Shown here one piece after another: positions 9,080-16,729 of a stretch of 64,000 bases of DNA. The notes beneath the pieces are model-generated. The model did no database searches. It had not been told where the DNA came from and worked only from the letters and a program-made list of their open reading frames with translations. How positions within the stretch are numbered: position 1 is the first letter of the stretch; every line of letters begins with the position of its first letter. The position numbers and the translations under genes are program-made. The DNA comes from Mycolicibacterium sp. MU0050 (GTDB lineage: Bacteria > Actinomycetota > Actinomycetes > Mycobacteriales > Mycobacteriaceae). Location: the NCBI RefSeq assembly GCF_963378085.1, contig NZ_OY726395.1:558001-622000 (forward strand). The letters are read 5' to 3'.

Positions 9080-9111
9080 TGAGGTTAGCCTGTCCTGGCC
9101 TAGACATATTA
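9080..9111 (-). promoter_or_regulatory. Candidate promoter region of the mce operon with a weak iron-box-like match
   Basis: The 8963-9206 gap between yrbEA and the SRPBCC gene has no gene. Its only AT-rich part (9103-9117) contains, on the minus strand, TAATAT (9106-9111), a possible -10 for the mce operon; no convincing -35 was found. Bases 9080-9098 agree with the IdeR consensus at 13 of 19 positions by my count, centred on AGGTTAG. Both calls are weak. Confidence 0.3.
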
Positions 9112-9206
9112 ATTATCGAGCAGGTCAGTGCCCAGCCGAGCCGTGCTTTCTTGACGCGTCTCACACTCGGTGCGGAACCGGGTCTAGCATTTTCCAGGAG
9201 GTCCTC

Positions 9207-9641
9207 ATGGTTGACGTGCACATCGAGCGGACGATCGGCGCCGAGCCGCAGCGGGTCTTCGACTGGCTGGCCGATCCCGCGAGCCTGACCTCGGCGCCGC
9301 TGGTGCTGCGCGCGGCCTGGGCCACGACGGGGACGCAGCCGGGCGTCGGGGCGCTGCGCAAGGTGCTGGGCACCGGGATGTGGTTCCAGGAGGAGATCAC
9401 CGCCTACGACCCGCCGCACAGTTACAGCTACCTGATCGTGCGGTCGTTCCCGGCGTTCGATCACGACGGCGGCACCCTGACCTTCACGCCGACCGGGGGC
9501 GGCACCCACGTCGACTGGTCGTCGTCGTACACCCACCCGGCGCGCGGTGGCGGCGCGGCGATGGAGGCGCTCACGTCCCGCCTGTTGCCGTGGAACTTCG
9601 ACGCGGTGCTGGCCGGCTGCGCGAAAGCCCTGGAGCGCTGA
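9207..9641 (+). CDS. SRPBCC-fold (polyketide cyclase/START-like) protein
   Basis: A 144-residue protein with the SRPBCC pattern. It opens with an amphipathic beta strand and a Pro-Gln-Arg-Val-Phe-Asp-Trp-Leu helix (residues about 13-22), continues through Gly-rich beta strands, and ends in a long C-terminal helix. Members bind hydrophobic ligands in an internal cavity and act as cyclases, carriers or stress proteins. The substrate cannot be deduced. The ATG at 9207 follows a strong AGGAGG-like site. The gene is monocistronic, divergent from the mce operon and convergent with the methyltransferase gene. It lacks a signal peptide and is probably cytosolic. Confidence 0.8.
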   Translation: MVDVHIERTIGAEPQRVFDWLADPASLTSAPLVLRAAWATTGTQPGVGALRKVLGTGMWFQEEITAYDPPHSYSYLIVRSFPAFDHDGGTLTFTPTGGGTHVDWSSSYTHPARGGGAAMEALTSRLLPWNFDAVLAGCAKALER

Positions 9642-9654
9642 CGGGAGCGCGGGT

Positions 9655-10287
9655 CTAAGCCGCGCGCAGCAGCGCCACCAGGAACTCGGAGTCCTCGGTG
9701 AACGGCCTAAGGTCCCAGGTGGACAGCAGCAGGTCGGGGGTCAGGCCGCTGTCGGCGGCGTCGGCCAGGAACTGCGTGAAGTCGTAGTCGCGCCCGGCGC
9801 CGAAGCCGATGACGGCGCGGCCGTCGGGACCGAGATGGGCCCGCAGCCGGGACAGCACCGTGGGCCGCGTGCTGGGGGCCAGAAACGCCATCACGTTGCC
9901 GGCCATCACGATGACGTCGAAGGGTTCGGCGACGCCCCGCGCCGGCAGGTCGAGTTCGGCGAGGTCTGCGACGAGATAGCGGGGCCCAGGATGGTCCTCC
10001 TCGGCGGCCGCGATGAGCGCGGGGTCGACGTCGACGCCGACGACGTCGTGACCGACGCCCGCCAGGTAACCGCTCAGCCGGCCGGGACCGCAGCCGGCGT
10101 CGAGAATGCGGGAGCCGCGCGGCACCATCGCGTCCACCAGGCGGGCCTCGCCGACCAGATCCTCACCGGCGCGCGCCATCGATCGAAAGCGTTCGATGTA
10201 CCACTGCGAATGCCCGGGATCGGCGGCGACCTTCTGCATCCAGAGGCTCTGTTCGACCATGAGTGCCATTGTGTCAGGGCCGCTCAT
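9655..10287 (-). CDS. Class I SAM-dependent methyltransferase
   Basis: A 210-residue protein with the methyltransferase motif I ILDAGCGPGRLSGYLAG (about residues 61-77), followed by the acidic end of strand 2 (VVGVDVDP) and the DVIVMAGNVMAF motif. This is the Methyltransf_11/25 type; the acceptor is unknown. The start chosen at 10285-10287 overlaps the stop of the DoxX-like gene as ATGA, so the two are translationally coupled. Internal methionines at codons 7 and 10 are alternatives. The protein has no membrane segment. Confidence 0.85.
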   Translation of the reverse strand: MSGPDTMALMVEQSLWMQKVAADPGHSQWYIERFRSMARAGEDLVGEARLVDAMVPRGSRILDAGCGPGRLSGYLAGVGHDVVGVDVDPALIAAAEEDHPGPRYLVADLAELDLPARGVAEPFDVIVMAGNVMAFLAPSTRPTVLSRLRAHLGPDGRAVIGFGAGRDYDFTQFLADAADSGLTPDLLLSTWDLRPFTEDSEFLVALLRAA

Positions 10288-10661
10288 GTGAGGGGTTCGA
10301 GCGCGAACCGCCCCCACGCCACGAACCCGAACAGCCCGATGAAGACCAGATCGCCGACGAAGTAGCGCCACTCGTTGCGCCGGAACCGGGTGGTCGCCGC
10401 GCCGGACATGAAGAGGGCGAGGCCGGTCGCGGCCAGCGGCACCAGCATCGGGACGACGCCGGCCGGCAGCACCAGTCCGAGGGCGCCGGTGGCCTTGATC
10501 GCGCCGATCACCTTGAGCTGGGTGGCGCCGAAGTCGTCGACCCAGTGCTGGTTGGCGCCCAGCGCCCGATATCGGTCCTTGGGGAGCAGGATCAGCGCCG
10601 CGCCGCCCGCCAGGAACCCGACGGCCAGAACCACGGTGACGATCCACAGTGCGGTATTCAC
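10284..10661 (-). CDS. DoxX-like four-helix membrane protein
   Basis: A 125-residue protein with four hydrophobic segments (about residues 4-26, 48-64, 67-88 and 101-119) and the central KVIGAIKATGALGLVLP stretch typical of the DoxX-like family. Such small membrane proteins often accompany ECF sigma factors of the SigJ/ECF41 type. Here the gene is divergent from exactly such a sigma factor, 81 bases away. A role in redox or detoxification at the membrane is the usual suggestion, but it is not demonstrated by this sequence. GTG at 10659-10661 follows an AAGGAGG ribosome site. Confidence 0.82.
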   Translation of the reverse strand: MNTALWIVTVVLAVGFLAGGAALILLPKDRYRALGANQHWVDDFGATQLKVIGAIKATGALGLVLPAGVVPMLVPLAATGLALFMSGAATTRFRRNEWRYFVGDLVFIGLFGFVAWGRFALEPLT

Positions 10662-10698
10662 GAAAACCTCCTTCGCGGTTACGTTCGCCCTCTCGGGC

Positions 10699-10716
10699 CC
10701 GTCATAGTGGTGACGG
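10699..10716. promoter_or_regulatory. Inverted repeat CCGTCA-N6-TGACGG between doxX-like gene and sigma factor
   Basis: A perfect 6-bp inverted repeat with a 6-bp spacer is centred in the 81-base divergent intergenic region. Its position between two start codons suggests a shared operator. It does not match the ECF41 promoter (TGTCACA...CGTC) well enough to claim one. Confidence 0.45.
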
Positions 10717-10742
10717 ATACCGGCTCAGGAAGGTAACCACCG

Positions 10743-11615
10743 ATGGCAACCGAGGTAGATGTGGCGGCCGCGTTCGACCGCGAGCGGCCGCGCCTGACCG
10801 CGCTGGCCCACCGGATGCTCGGGTCCCTCGCCGACGCCGAGGACGCGGTGCAGGAGGCCTGGTTGCGGTTGGCCCGCCAGGACGCCGACACGATCGACAG
10901 CCTGCCCGGCTGGCTGACGACCGTCGTCGGCCGGGTGTGCATCGACGCGCTGCGCGCCCGCCGGGCCCGGCCCGAGGCCCGGTACGACGACGAGCTGCCG
11001 GATCCGGTGGTGACCCCGGACGATGACGACCCGCAGGAACGTGTCGCGCTGGCCGACTCGGTGGGGCTGGCGCTGCTGGTGGTGCTGGATTCGTTGGCTC
11101 CCGACGAGCGGTTGGCGTTCGTGCTGCACGACACCTTCGGCGTTCCGTTCGCCGACATCGCCGCGATTCTCGGCAAGACCGCCGACGCCACCAAGATGCT
11201 GGCCAGCCGGGCCCGGCGGAAGGTGCGCGGTACACCCCAGCCGGACGCCGATCACCGTCAGCAGCGTGAAGTGGTCGACGCGTTTCTGGCGGCCGCGCGC
11301 GGCGGCGACTTCGAGGCGCTGTTGAATCTGCTCGACCCGCAGATCAGCTGGCGCACCTACACGCCGCACGGGGTGGTGGTGAAGCTCGGCACCACCGAGG
11401 TGGTGGCGGCCGCCGAACGTGGCATGCGGGCGGCGGTGCTGGCGCGACGCGTCCGCGTCAACGGTGCCCCGGGCATCCTGACGTGGAGCCGCAGCGGAAA
11501 GCCGTTGGGCCTGATGTCCTGCACGGTGCGCGGCGGCAGAATCGTCGACGTGGTCGCGTTGTTGGATCCGGTGCGGCTGGCCACCATGGATCTCCCGCAG
11601 CCGCCGCCGGAGTGA
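10743..11615 (+). CDS. ECF sigma factor with C-terminal SnoaL-like domain (SigJ/ECF41 type)
   Basis: A 290-residue protein. Region 2 lies at about residues 9-80, with EDAVQEAWLR and the SLPGWLTTVVGRVCIDALR core. Region 4 (about 103-160) has the helix-turn-helix PFADIAAILGKTADATKMLASRARRKVR. A SnoaL/NTF2-like domain fills about 170-285. In this class the C-terminal domain takes the place of a separate anti-sigma factor and modulates activity. The product directs RNA polymerase to a small regulon, often including an adjacent gene for a DoxX-like or redox protein. The ATG at 10743 follows AGGAAGG; the next gene downstream is the tRNA. Confidence 0.9.
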   Translation: MATEVDVAAAFDRERPRLTALAHRMLGSLADAEDAVQEAWLRLARQDADTIDSLPGWLTTVVGRVCIDALRARRARPEARYDDELPDPVVTPDDDDPQERVALADSVGLALLVVLDSLAPDERLAFVLHDTFGVPFADIAAILGKTADATKMLASRARRKVRGTPQPDADHRQQREVVDAFLAAARGGDFEALLNLLDPQISWRTYTPHGVVVKLGTTEVVAAAERGMRAAVLARRVRVNGAPGILTWSRSGKPLGLMSCTVRGGRIVDVVALLDPVRLATMDLPQPPPE

Positions 11616-11684
11616 GGCCGTGCGGCGCTCCGGCCGACTCGGGCTCGGCGGCCGCGGCGCTGATACCCTCGCATGCGCAGCAAT

Positions 11685-11756
11685 GCCTCCGTAGCTCAGT
11701 GGTAGAGCAACGCTCTTGTAAAGCGTAGGTCGTCAGTTCAATCCTGACCGGGGGCT
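11685..11756 (+). tRNA. tRNA-Thr (anticodon UGU)
   Basis: A complete cloverleaf can be folded. The acceptor stem GCCTCCG pairs with CGGGGGC (11749-11755). The D arm is GCTC/GAGC. The anticodon stem ACGCT/AGCGT encloses the loop CTTGTAA with TGT at 11717-11719. The T stem GTCAG/CTGAC encloses TTCAATC. CCA is not encoded; the discriminator base is T. It reads ACA codons. Confidence 0.93.
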
Positions 11757-11862
11757 CAGTTTCCGCTCATCGCGCGGCCCGTCCGGCCTCGTGCCGAGAT
11801 TGCGCTGGGGGTCGTGGCAATGGGAATCGCACGACCGTGGTGACAATTTCGCGGGCTCGCGG

Positions 11863-12630
11863 CTAGTCCTCGTGCTCGATGATCCGCTGCGAACTCACCG
11901 GGCGCGCGGTGGGCCGGCGGCGGGGGCGGCCCGGCAGTGGGATCCGGTCGGCGATGTTGCTCAGCGGGTTGACCACCTGACTCAGGGAGATGACCGCCTC
12001 GCGCAGCGTCTCGATGGTCGGGGCCAGCGCTTCCAGCCCGGGCGCAAGGCGATTGAGGGTGTCGGCGACGTCCGCGAGCTGCTCGAGCGGCCCGTTGCGC
12101 GCCGTCAGCTTGTCGATCACCCCGCCCTCGGCCAGCAGCCGGTCGGCCACCCCGTCGTCGGCGAGGAGCCGCTCGATCAGACCGTCCTCGGCGAGCAGTC
12201 GCTCGACCAGACCGTCCTCGTCGAGCAGCTGATCGACCAGGCCGCCCGGGGCCAGTGCGCGTTCCAATCCGCCGCCCTCGGCGGTGGCCTTCTCGAGCAG
12301 GCCGTCCGGTGCCGTCAGCCGATCCACCAGCCCGCCGGGCCGCAGCAGCCGGTCGATGGCGCCGCCGGGCGCCAGCGCACGGGTCAGCGGGGCGTCCTCG
12401 GCCAGCAGGTCGTCGGCGAGCCGGGCCATCCGGTTTGCCCGGGCCACGGTGTCGTCGAGGCCCATCAGGTAGGGCCTGGTGACCGGAGCACCGGGGTCGC
12501 CGTCCTCGCCGAGGGTGCGCTTGGCCAGGTTCAGGGCGCCGCCGGCGACCTCGAGGCCGGCCTCGGTGGCCACCAGGCCCACCCGCACCGGCACCGTGGC
12601 CAGGTCGACAAGCGCTTTGCCCAGGTTCAT
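11863..12630 (-). CDS. Decapeptide-repeat protein (Rv0756c position)
   Basis: A 255-residue soluble protein occupying the place of Rv0756c next to phoP. Residues 1-77 are helical. Residues 78-187 consist of eleven consecutive units of exactly ten residues with the pattern x-[DG]-G-h-h-[DE]-[RK]-h-h-A (for example EDGLVERLLA). Residues 188-230 form a further helical segment and the tail is Arg/Pro-rich and basic. There is no signal peptide or clear transmembrane segment. I know of no assigned function. The regular Gly-turn/helix period suggests a solenoid or an extended amphipathic scaffold that could lie on a membrane or polymer surface. The ATG at 12628-12630 faces the phoP promoter region. 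Confidence 0.8.
   Translation of the reverse strand: MNLGKALVDLATVPVRVGLVATEAGLEVAGGALNLAKRTLGEDGDPGAPVTRPYLMGLDDTVARANRMARLADDLLAEDAPLTRALAPGGAIDRLLRPGGLVDRLTAPDGLLEKATAEGGGLERALAPGGLVDQLLDEDGLVERLLAEDGLIERLLADDGVADRLLAEGGVIDKLTARNGPLEQLADVADTLNRLAPGLEALAPTIETLREAVISLSQVVNPLSNIADRIPLPGRPRRRPTARPVSSQRIIEHED
12070..12399 (-). repeat. Eleven in-frame 30-bp repeats coding for decapeptides
   Basis: The coding sequence for residues 78-187 of the decapeptide-repeat protein is a run of eleven 30-bp units without any length change. The central units (EDGLVERLLA, EDGLIERLLA, DDGVADRLLA) are nearly identical at protein level, and the outer units are more diverged, as expected for expansion from the middle. 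Confidence 0.85.
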
Positions 12631-12687
12631 GGTCGCCAGTGTATGACCGCAAGGGCGTCGACATCGGCAGTCGCGCAGACAACAAAC

Positions 12688-12716
12688 TCACAGCAATTGC
12701 ACAGCAACCGGACAGC
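12688..12716 (+). promoter_or_regulatory. Triple PhoP-type direct repeat upstream of phoP
   Basis: Three 7-bp units TCACAGC, GCACAGC and GGACAGC occur at an exact 11-bp period with 4-bp spacers (12688-12694, 12699-12705, 12710-12716). Published work on mycobacterial PhoP describes binding to TCACAGC-N4-TCACAGC direct repeats and autoregulation. The position 35 bases before the phoP start fits autoregulation. A possible -10 lies in the GATAAGGAT stretch (12722-12730). Confidence 0.85.
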
Positions 12717-12750
12717 TTCGAGATAAGGATAGGGGAGGACATTGAACCGC

Positions 12751-13470
12751 ATGGCAGCTCCATCGACGCTCGACACCCAGCCCGAGGCTCGGGTCCTGGT
12801 GGTCGACGACGAAACCAACATCGTCGAACTGCTCGCGGTGAGCCTGCGGTATCAGGGCTTCGAGGTGTTCACCGCCGCCAACGGCCCGTCGGCCCTCGAC
12901 ACGGCCCGCGAGGTGAAACCGGACGCCGTAATCCTCGACGTGATGATGCCCGGCATGGACGGGTTCGGGGTCTTGCGTCGGTTGCGCGCCGACGGCATCG
13001 AGGCGCCCGCGTTGTTCCTGACGGCCCGGGACACCTTGCAGGACAAGATCACCGGGTTGACGCTCGGCGGCGACGACTACGTCACCAAGCCGTTCAGCCT
13101 CGAAGAGGTGGTGGCCCGGCTGCGGGTGATCCTGCGCCGGACCCGCAAGCCGGTCGAGGAGCAGCCCCCGCCCCGACTCTGCTTCGCCGACATCGAACTC
13201 GACGAGGAGACCCACGAGGTGTGGAAGGCCGGCGAGCCCGTCTCCCTGTCACCCACCGAGTTCACCCTGTTGCGCTACTTCGTGATCAACGCGGGCACCG
13301 TGCTGAGCAAGCCCAAGATCCTCGACCACGTCTGGCGCTACGACTTCGGTGGTGACGTCAACGTCGTCGAGTCGTACGTCTCCTATCTGCGGCGCAAGAT
13401 CGACACCGGGGAAAAGCGGCTGCTGCACACCCTGCGCGGCGTCGGTTATGTCCTTCGCGAGCCGCGCTGA
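12751..13470 (+). CDS. phoP: Response regulator PhoP
   Basis: A 239-residue OmpR/PhoB-type regulator that is nearly identical over long stretches to M. tuberculosis PhoP. The receiver domain (about 13-125) has the acidic pair D19/D20, the phospho-acceptor D63 in ILDVMMPGMDGFG, T91 and K113 (VTKPF). The winged-helix DNA-binding domain (about 145-238) includes SPTEFTLLRYFVINAGTVLSK and ends VGYVLREPR. PhoP controls genes for complex lipids, secretion and acid adaptation in mycobacteria. ATG at 12751 is 11 bases after GGAGGA. A TTG three codons upstream is also in frame but lies too close to that site. The gene is followed after 17 bases by phoR. Confidence 0.97.
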   Translation: MAAPSTLDTQPEARVLVVDDETNIVELLAVSLRYQGFEVFTAANGPSALDTAREVKPDAVILDVMMPGMDGFGVLRRLRADGIEAPALFLTARDTLQDKITGLTLGGDDYVTKPFSLEEVVARLRVILRRTRKPVEEQPPPRLCFADIELDEETHEVWKAGEPVSLSPTEFTLLRYFVINAGTVLSKPKILDHVWRYDFGGDVNVVESYVSYLRRKIDTGEKRLLHTLRGVGYVLREPR

Positions 13471-13487
13471 GGCGTCCGCGCCGCACC

Positions 13488-14930
13488 ATGACCTCGATAC
13501 TGCGTTCGTTGCGCCGCGGAATTCCGCTGCGGGTGGCACTGGTGGCGGCGACCCTGCTGCTGGTGGCGTGCGGCCTGCTCGCCTCGGGAATCGCGGTGAC
13601 CACGATTCTGCGGCACAGCCTGCTGCAGCGCGTCGACCGCACCCTGATCGACGCGTCCAACGGGTGGGCGCTGGCGCCTCGCGGTGCGCCGCGCCACAAC
13701 GAGCGCCCCAACCCCGGCCGGCCGCCCACGAATTTCTACGTCCGCGGCGTCGGCACCGACGGCGAGGTGTGGATCGGCGCCGCCGACCGCGACTCGGAGC
13801 CGGACCTGGGGCCCCACAACGACGTCGGTCCGGTGCCCACCACCGTGGGCTCGCTGAACGGCTCGCCCGAGACCTGGCGGGCGGTGTCGGTGCGCGGCGA
13901 GCGCGGCGAGTTGACCACCGTGGCGATCGAGCTCGCCGACGTGCGGTCCACCGTGCGGTCCTTGGCCTACGCCCAGGTGGGCATCGGTGTGGGGGTGCTG
14001 GTGATCCTGGGTGTGCTCGGCTATGCCGTGGTGAATCGCAGCCTTCGCCCGTTGGCGGAGGTGGAGGAAACCGCGGCCGCCATCGCCGGCGGAAAGTTGG
14101 ATCGGCGTGTGCCGGAACGGGATCCACGCACCGAGGTGGGCCGGCTGTCACTGGCCCTCAACGGCATGTTGGCGCAGATCCAGGGCGCGCTGGCGGCATC
14201 CGAGGCGTCCGCCGATCAGGCCCGCGGATCCGAGGAGAAGATGCGGCGGTTCATCACCGACGCCAGCCATGAGCTGCGGACGCCGTTGACCACCATCCGT
14301 GGTTTCGCCGAGCTCTACCGGCAGGGGGCTGCCACCGATGTCGAGATGTTGATGGCCCGCATCGAAAGCGAATCCGCCCGGATGGGCGTGCTGGTGGAGG
14401 ATCTGCTGTTGCTGGCCCGCCTCGACGCCGAGCGGCCCTTCGAGCAGCATCGCGTCGACCTGCTGGCGTTGGCCGCCGACGCCGTGCACGACGCCCGGTC
14501 GGTCGCGCCGCGGCGCGCGATCACCATGGAGGTCTTCGACGGCCCCGGCACCCCGGAGGTCATCGGTGACGAGTCGCGGCTACGGCAGGTGCTGGGCAAC
14601 CTGGTCGCCAATGCCCTGCAGCACACTCCGGAGTCTGCCGGGGTCACCGTCCGAGTCGGGACCCGCGCCGAGGACGCCGTCGTCGAGGTCGTCGACGAGG
14701 GACCGGGCATGACGGCCGAGGACTCCCGGCGGGTGTTCGAACGGTTCTACCGCGCCGACGCGTCGCGCACCCGCGCCAGTGGCGGCGCCGGGCTGGGGCT
14801 GTCGATCGTCGACTCGTTGGTGTTCGCCCACGGCGGGTCGGTGTCCGTCACGTCGGCTCCCGGTCAGGGCAGCCGGTTCGAGGTGCGGCTGCCGCGGCTG
14901 GTCAGCGCCGAGATGGAGAGCGCCGAATAG
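13488..14930 (+). CDS. phoR: Sensor histidine kinase PhoR
   Basis: A 480-residue membrane kinase paired with PhoP. The first transmembrane helix is at about residues 13-37. An extracytoplasmic sensor loop of about 120 residues follows, including a Pro/Arg/Asn-rich stretch at 66-83, and the second helix is at about 162-183. A HAMP domain (about 184-236) leads to the dimerisation box with H261 in ITDASHELRTPLTTIRGF. The ATPase domain has the N box GNLVANALQHT, the DEGPGM G1 box and the GGAGLGLSI G2 box. It autophosphorylates H261 and transfers to PhoP D63; the signal it senses is not evident from the sequence. It overlaps nothing and its stop lies one base from that of the convergent HIT gene. 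Confidence 0.96.
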   Translation: MTSILRSLRRGIPLRVALVAATLLLVACGLLASGIAVTTILRHSLLQRVDRTLIDASNGWALAPRGAPRHNERPNPGRPPTNFYVRGVGTDGEVWIGAADRDSEPDLGPHNDVGPVPTTVGSLNGSPETWRAVSVRGERGELTTVAIELADVRSTVRSLAYAQVGIGVGVLVILGVLGYAVVNRSLRPLAEVEETAAAIAGGKLDRRVPERDPRTEVGRLSLALNGMLAQIQGALAASEASADQARGSEEKMRRFITDASHELRTPLTTIRGFAELYRQGAATDVEMLMARIESESARMGVLVEDLLLLARLDAERPFEQHRVDLLALAADAVHDARSVAPRRAITMEVFDGPGTPEVIGDESRLRQVLGNLVANALQHTPESAGVTVRVGTRAEDAVVEVVDEGPGMTAEDSRRVFERFYRADASRTRASGGAGLGLSIVDSLVFAHGGSVSVTSAPGQGSRFEVRLPRLVSAEMESAE

Positions 14931-14931
14931 C

Positions 14932-15336
14932 TCAGTCCAACTCGGCCAGCGCGGCCTTGATCTTGGCTTGCGCCTCGTCGAGGGATTCCGGCGACGGATT
15001 GCGGTCCACGTGTGCGAACCCGAAATCGGTGAGTTCGCGCGCGGGGAAGACGTGGACGTGCAGGTGCGGCACCTCGAGGCCGGCGATGATCAGGCCCGCC
15101 CGCGGCGCATCGAACGCCCGCACGACGGCCTTGCCGATGCGTTGGGACACCGCCATGATCCGCGCGTAGGTGTCGGGGTCGATGTCCTGCCACTGATCGA
15201 TCTCGGCCCGCGGCACCACCAGGGTGTGGCCCTGGGTCATGGGTTCGATGGTCAGGAAGGCGACGAACTCGTCGTCCTCGTAGACGAAACGTCCCGGCAG
15301 TTCGCGGTTGATGATCTTGGTGAACACAGTGGCCAT
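14932..15336 (-). CDS. HIT-domain nucleotide-binding hydrolase (Rv0759c-like)
   Basis: A 134-residue protein of the histidine-triad superfamily. The triad HLHVHVF lies at residues 91-97 and the N-terminal [21 protein letters not shown] is characteristic of the HINT/Fhit-related bacterial branch. These enzymes hydrolyse nucleoside phosphoramidates or dinucleotides in the cytosol. Length and location next to phoR match Rv0759c. It is convergent with phoR with a one-base gap, so transcription of the two genes may interfere. There is no separate Rv0760c-type ketosteroid isomerase gene between it and adhB. Confidence 0.9.
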   Translation of the reverse strand: MATVFTKIINRELPGRFVYEDDEFVAFLTIEPMTQGHTLVVPRAEIDQWQDIDPDTYARIMAVSQRIGKAVVRAFDAPRAGLIIAGLEVPHLHVHVFPARELTDFGFAHVDRNPSPESLDEAQAKIKAALAELD

Positions 15337-15378
15337 GGCTCCCCAGCATAGGCCTCGGTCGAAACGGGCCGGGAGGCA

Positions 15379-15416
15379 CGAAGTCGCCCGATTCCCGAAG
15401 GAAAAGGGCGACCTCG
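15379..15416 (-). terminator. Stem-loop after adhB
   Basis: GTCGCCC (15383-15389) pairs with GGGCGAC (15406-15412), extended outward by CGA/TCG around one mismatch, with a 16-base loop. It lies 28 bases beyond the adhB stop and before the HIT gene. There is no T tract, so it is a hairpin of probable terminator or 3'-end function only. Confidence 0.5.
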
Positions 15417-15443
15417 TGTCAGCTTGGGGCGACTGCGGAGTGC

Positions 15444-16574
15444 TTACCGGTCGGCGTCGGTGTAGCGGATGACGCCGCGGATGTTGCGGCCCTCCAACAT
15501 GTCCTTGTAACCGTCGTTGATCTGCTCGAGCTTGTACTGGCGGGTGACCATGTCGTCCAGGTTCAGCTTGCCCGCCTTGTACATCGACAGCAGTTGGGGG
15601 ATGTCATGGTGCGGGTTGCCGCCACCGAAGATGGTGCCCTGCAGGTTCTTCTGCAGCAGGGTCAGCATCGACAGGTTCAGCGTCACGTTGGTGTCGAGCA
15701 TGCTGCCTACCGCGGTGACCACCGCAGTCCCGCCCTTGGAGGTCAGGTTCAGGTAGCTGTCGATGTCCGAACCCTTGAGCTCGCCGACGGTGATGATGGT
15801 CTTGCGGGCCATCCCACCGGCGGTGACCTCGGCGATGCCGGCCATCGCACTGTCGACGTCGGGGTAGACGTGGGTGGCGCCGAACTTGAGCGCCTGCTCG
15901 CGCTTCCACTCGACCGGATCGATCGCGAAGATGTTGCGCGCCCCGGCGTTGACCGCACCCTGCAGTGCGCCCATGCCGACACCGCCGACACCGATGATCG
16001 CGACGTCCTCGCCCGGGCGGATGTCACCGCTGCGGACGGCCGAGCCGTAGCCGGTGGTGACGCCGCAGCCGACCAGGCAGGCGACCTCGAACGGGATGGT
16101 CGGGTCGATCTTCACGACCGAGCTCTTGTGCACCACCATGTACGGGCTGAAGGTGCCCAGCAGCGTCATCGGGAAGATCGGGTCGCCGCTGGCGGTGTGG
16201 ATGCGGTGCGTGCCGTCGGAGACCGCGGTGCCGGCGAGCAGGCCCGCGCCCAGGTCACACAGGTTGCGCAGGCCGGCCTGACAGGACGGGCACTCGCCGC
16301 ACGACGGGATGAACGAAAGTACGACGTGATCGCCGGGCTTGATGTTCTCCACGCCCGGACCGACCTCGGTGACCACGCCCGCGCCCTCATGGCCGCCGAG
16401 CACGGGGAAGCCGAACATCGGGATGTCACCGGTCACCAGATGGTGATCCGAGTGGCACATGCCCGAGGCCTCCATTTGGATCTTGACCTCGTCCTTTACC
16501 GGGTCACCGATCTCGATCTCCTCGATCGACCACGGCTGGTTGAACTCCCGGATGATGGCGCCTTTTGTCTTCAT
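15444..16574 (-). CDS. adhB: NDMA-type zinc alcohol dehydrogenase AdhB
   Basis: A 376-residue class III-like zinc alcohol dehydrogenase. Catalytic zinc ligands are C40 and the H62-E63 pair. The structural zinc cysteines are C92, C95, C98 and C106. The NAD fold starts at [11 protein letters not shown]. Position and length match Rv0761c. The family contains nicotinoprotein, NDMA-dependent dehydrogenases associated with the mycofactocin redox system, in which the nicotinamide is tightly bound and electrons leave through mycofactocin; membership is inferred from resemblance. Substrates are probably alcohols made by the neighbouring P450s. It is separated from the cyp51 operon by 155 bases, so it may have its own promoter. 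Strong start at ATG 16572-16574. Confidence 0.9.
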   Translation of the reverse strand: MKTKGAIIREFNQPWSIEEIEIGDPVKDEVKIQMEASGMCHSDHHLVTGDIPMFGFPVLGGHEGAGVVTEVGPGVENIKPGDHVVLSFIPSCGECPSCQAGLRNLCDLGAGLLAGTAVSDGTHRIHTASGDPIFPMTLLGTFSPYMVVHKSSVVKIDPTIPFEVACLVGCGVTTGYGSAVRSGDIRPGEDVAIIGVGGVGMGALQGAVNAGARNIFAIDPVEWKREQALKFGATHVYPDVDSAMAGIAEVTAGGMARKTIITVGELKGSDIDSYLNLTSKGGTAVVTAVGSMLDTNVTLNLSMLTLLQKNLQGTIFGGGNPHHDIPQLLSMYKAGKLNLDDMVTRQYKLEQINDGYKDMLEGRNIRGVIRYTDADR

Positions 16575-16645
16575 CGCTTGACCTGACCTCGCTTCGATCT
16601 CTAATGCTCAGAACTGCCCGGACCCGGATCGGCCGACAGCGTTTG

Positions 16646-16710
16646 TGACAAGTGACACGGCCACTCTTGTCGGGCAAGCATAGCGAGCCCGGCTCACAAA
16701 GCAACTGCTT
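16646..16710 (-). promoter_or_regulatory. Repeats in the adhB upstream region
   Basis: The 155-base gap between the SnoaL-like gene and adhB holds an inverted repeat AAGCA-AC-TGCTT (16699-16710) and, nearer the start, a tandem GTGACAA/GTGACAC pair (around 16646-16660). Either could be a regulator site for adhB. The first resembles but does not match the KstR2 box; no regulator is assigned. Confidence 0.3.
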
Positions 16711-16729
16711 GGTCGGTCCGGATTCCGGC

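Noticed and set aside
10662..10742. An ECF41 promoter (TGTCACA / CGTC) for the DoxX-like gene
   Set aside because: The best match to the -35 element is partial and no CGTC lies at the required distance.
12070..12399. A CRISPR array in the 30-bp repeats
   Set aside because: The repeats are in frame, contiguous without spacers, code for protein and diverge at third positions.
14932..16574. A ketosteroid-isomerase-like gene (Rv0760c) expected between the HIT and adhB genes
   Set aside because: The gap between them is only 107 bases and contains a hairpin; the gene is absent here rather than missed.
16690..16712. A KstR2 box near adhB
   Set aside because: The AAGCA-AC-TGCTT repeat does not fit the A-n-CAAG-n2-CTTG-n-T consensus at its arms.
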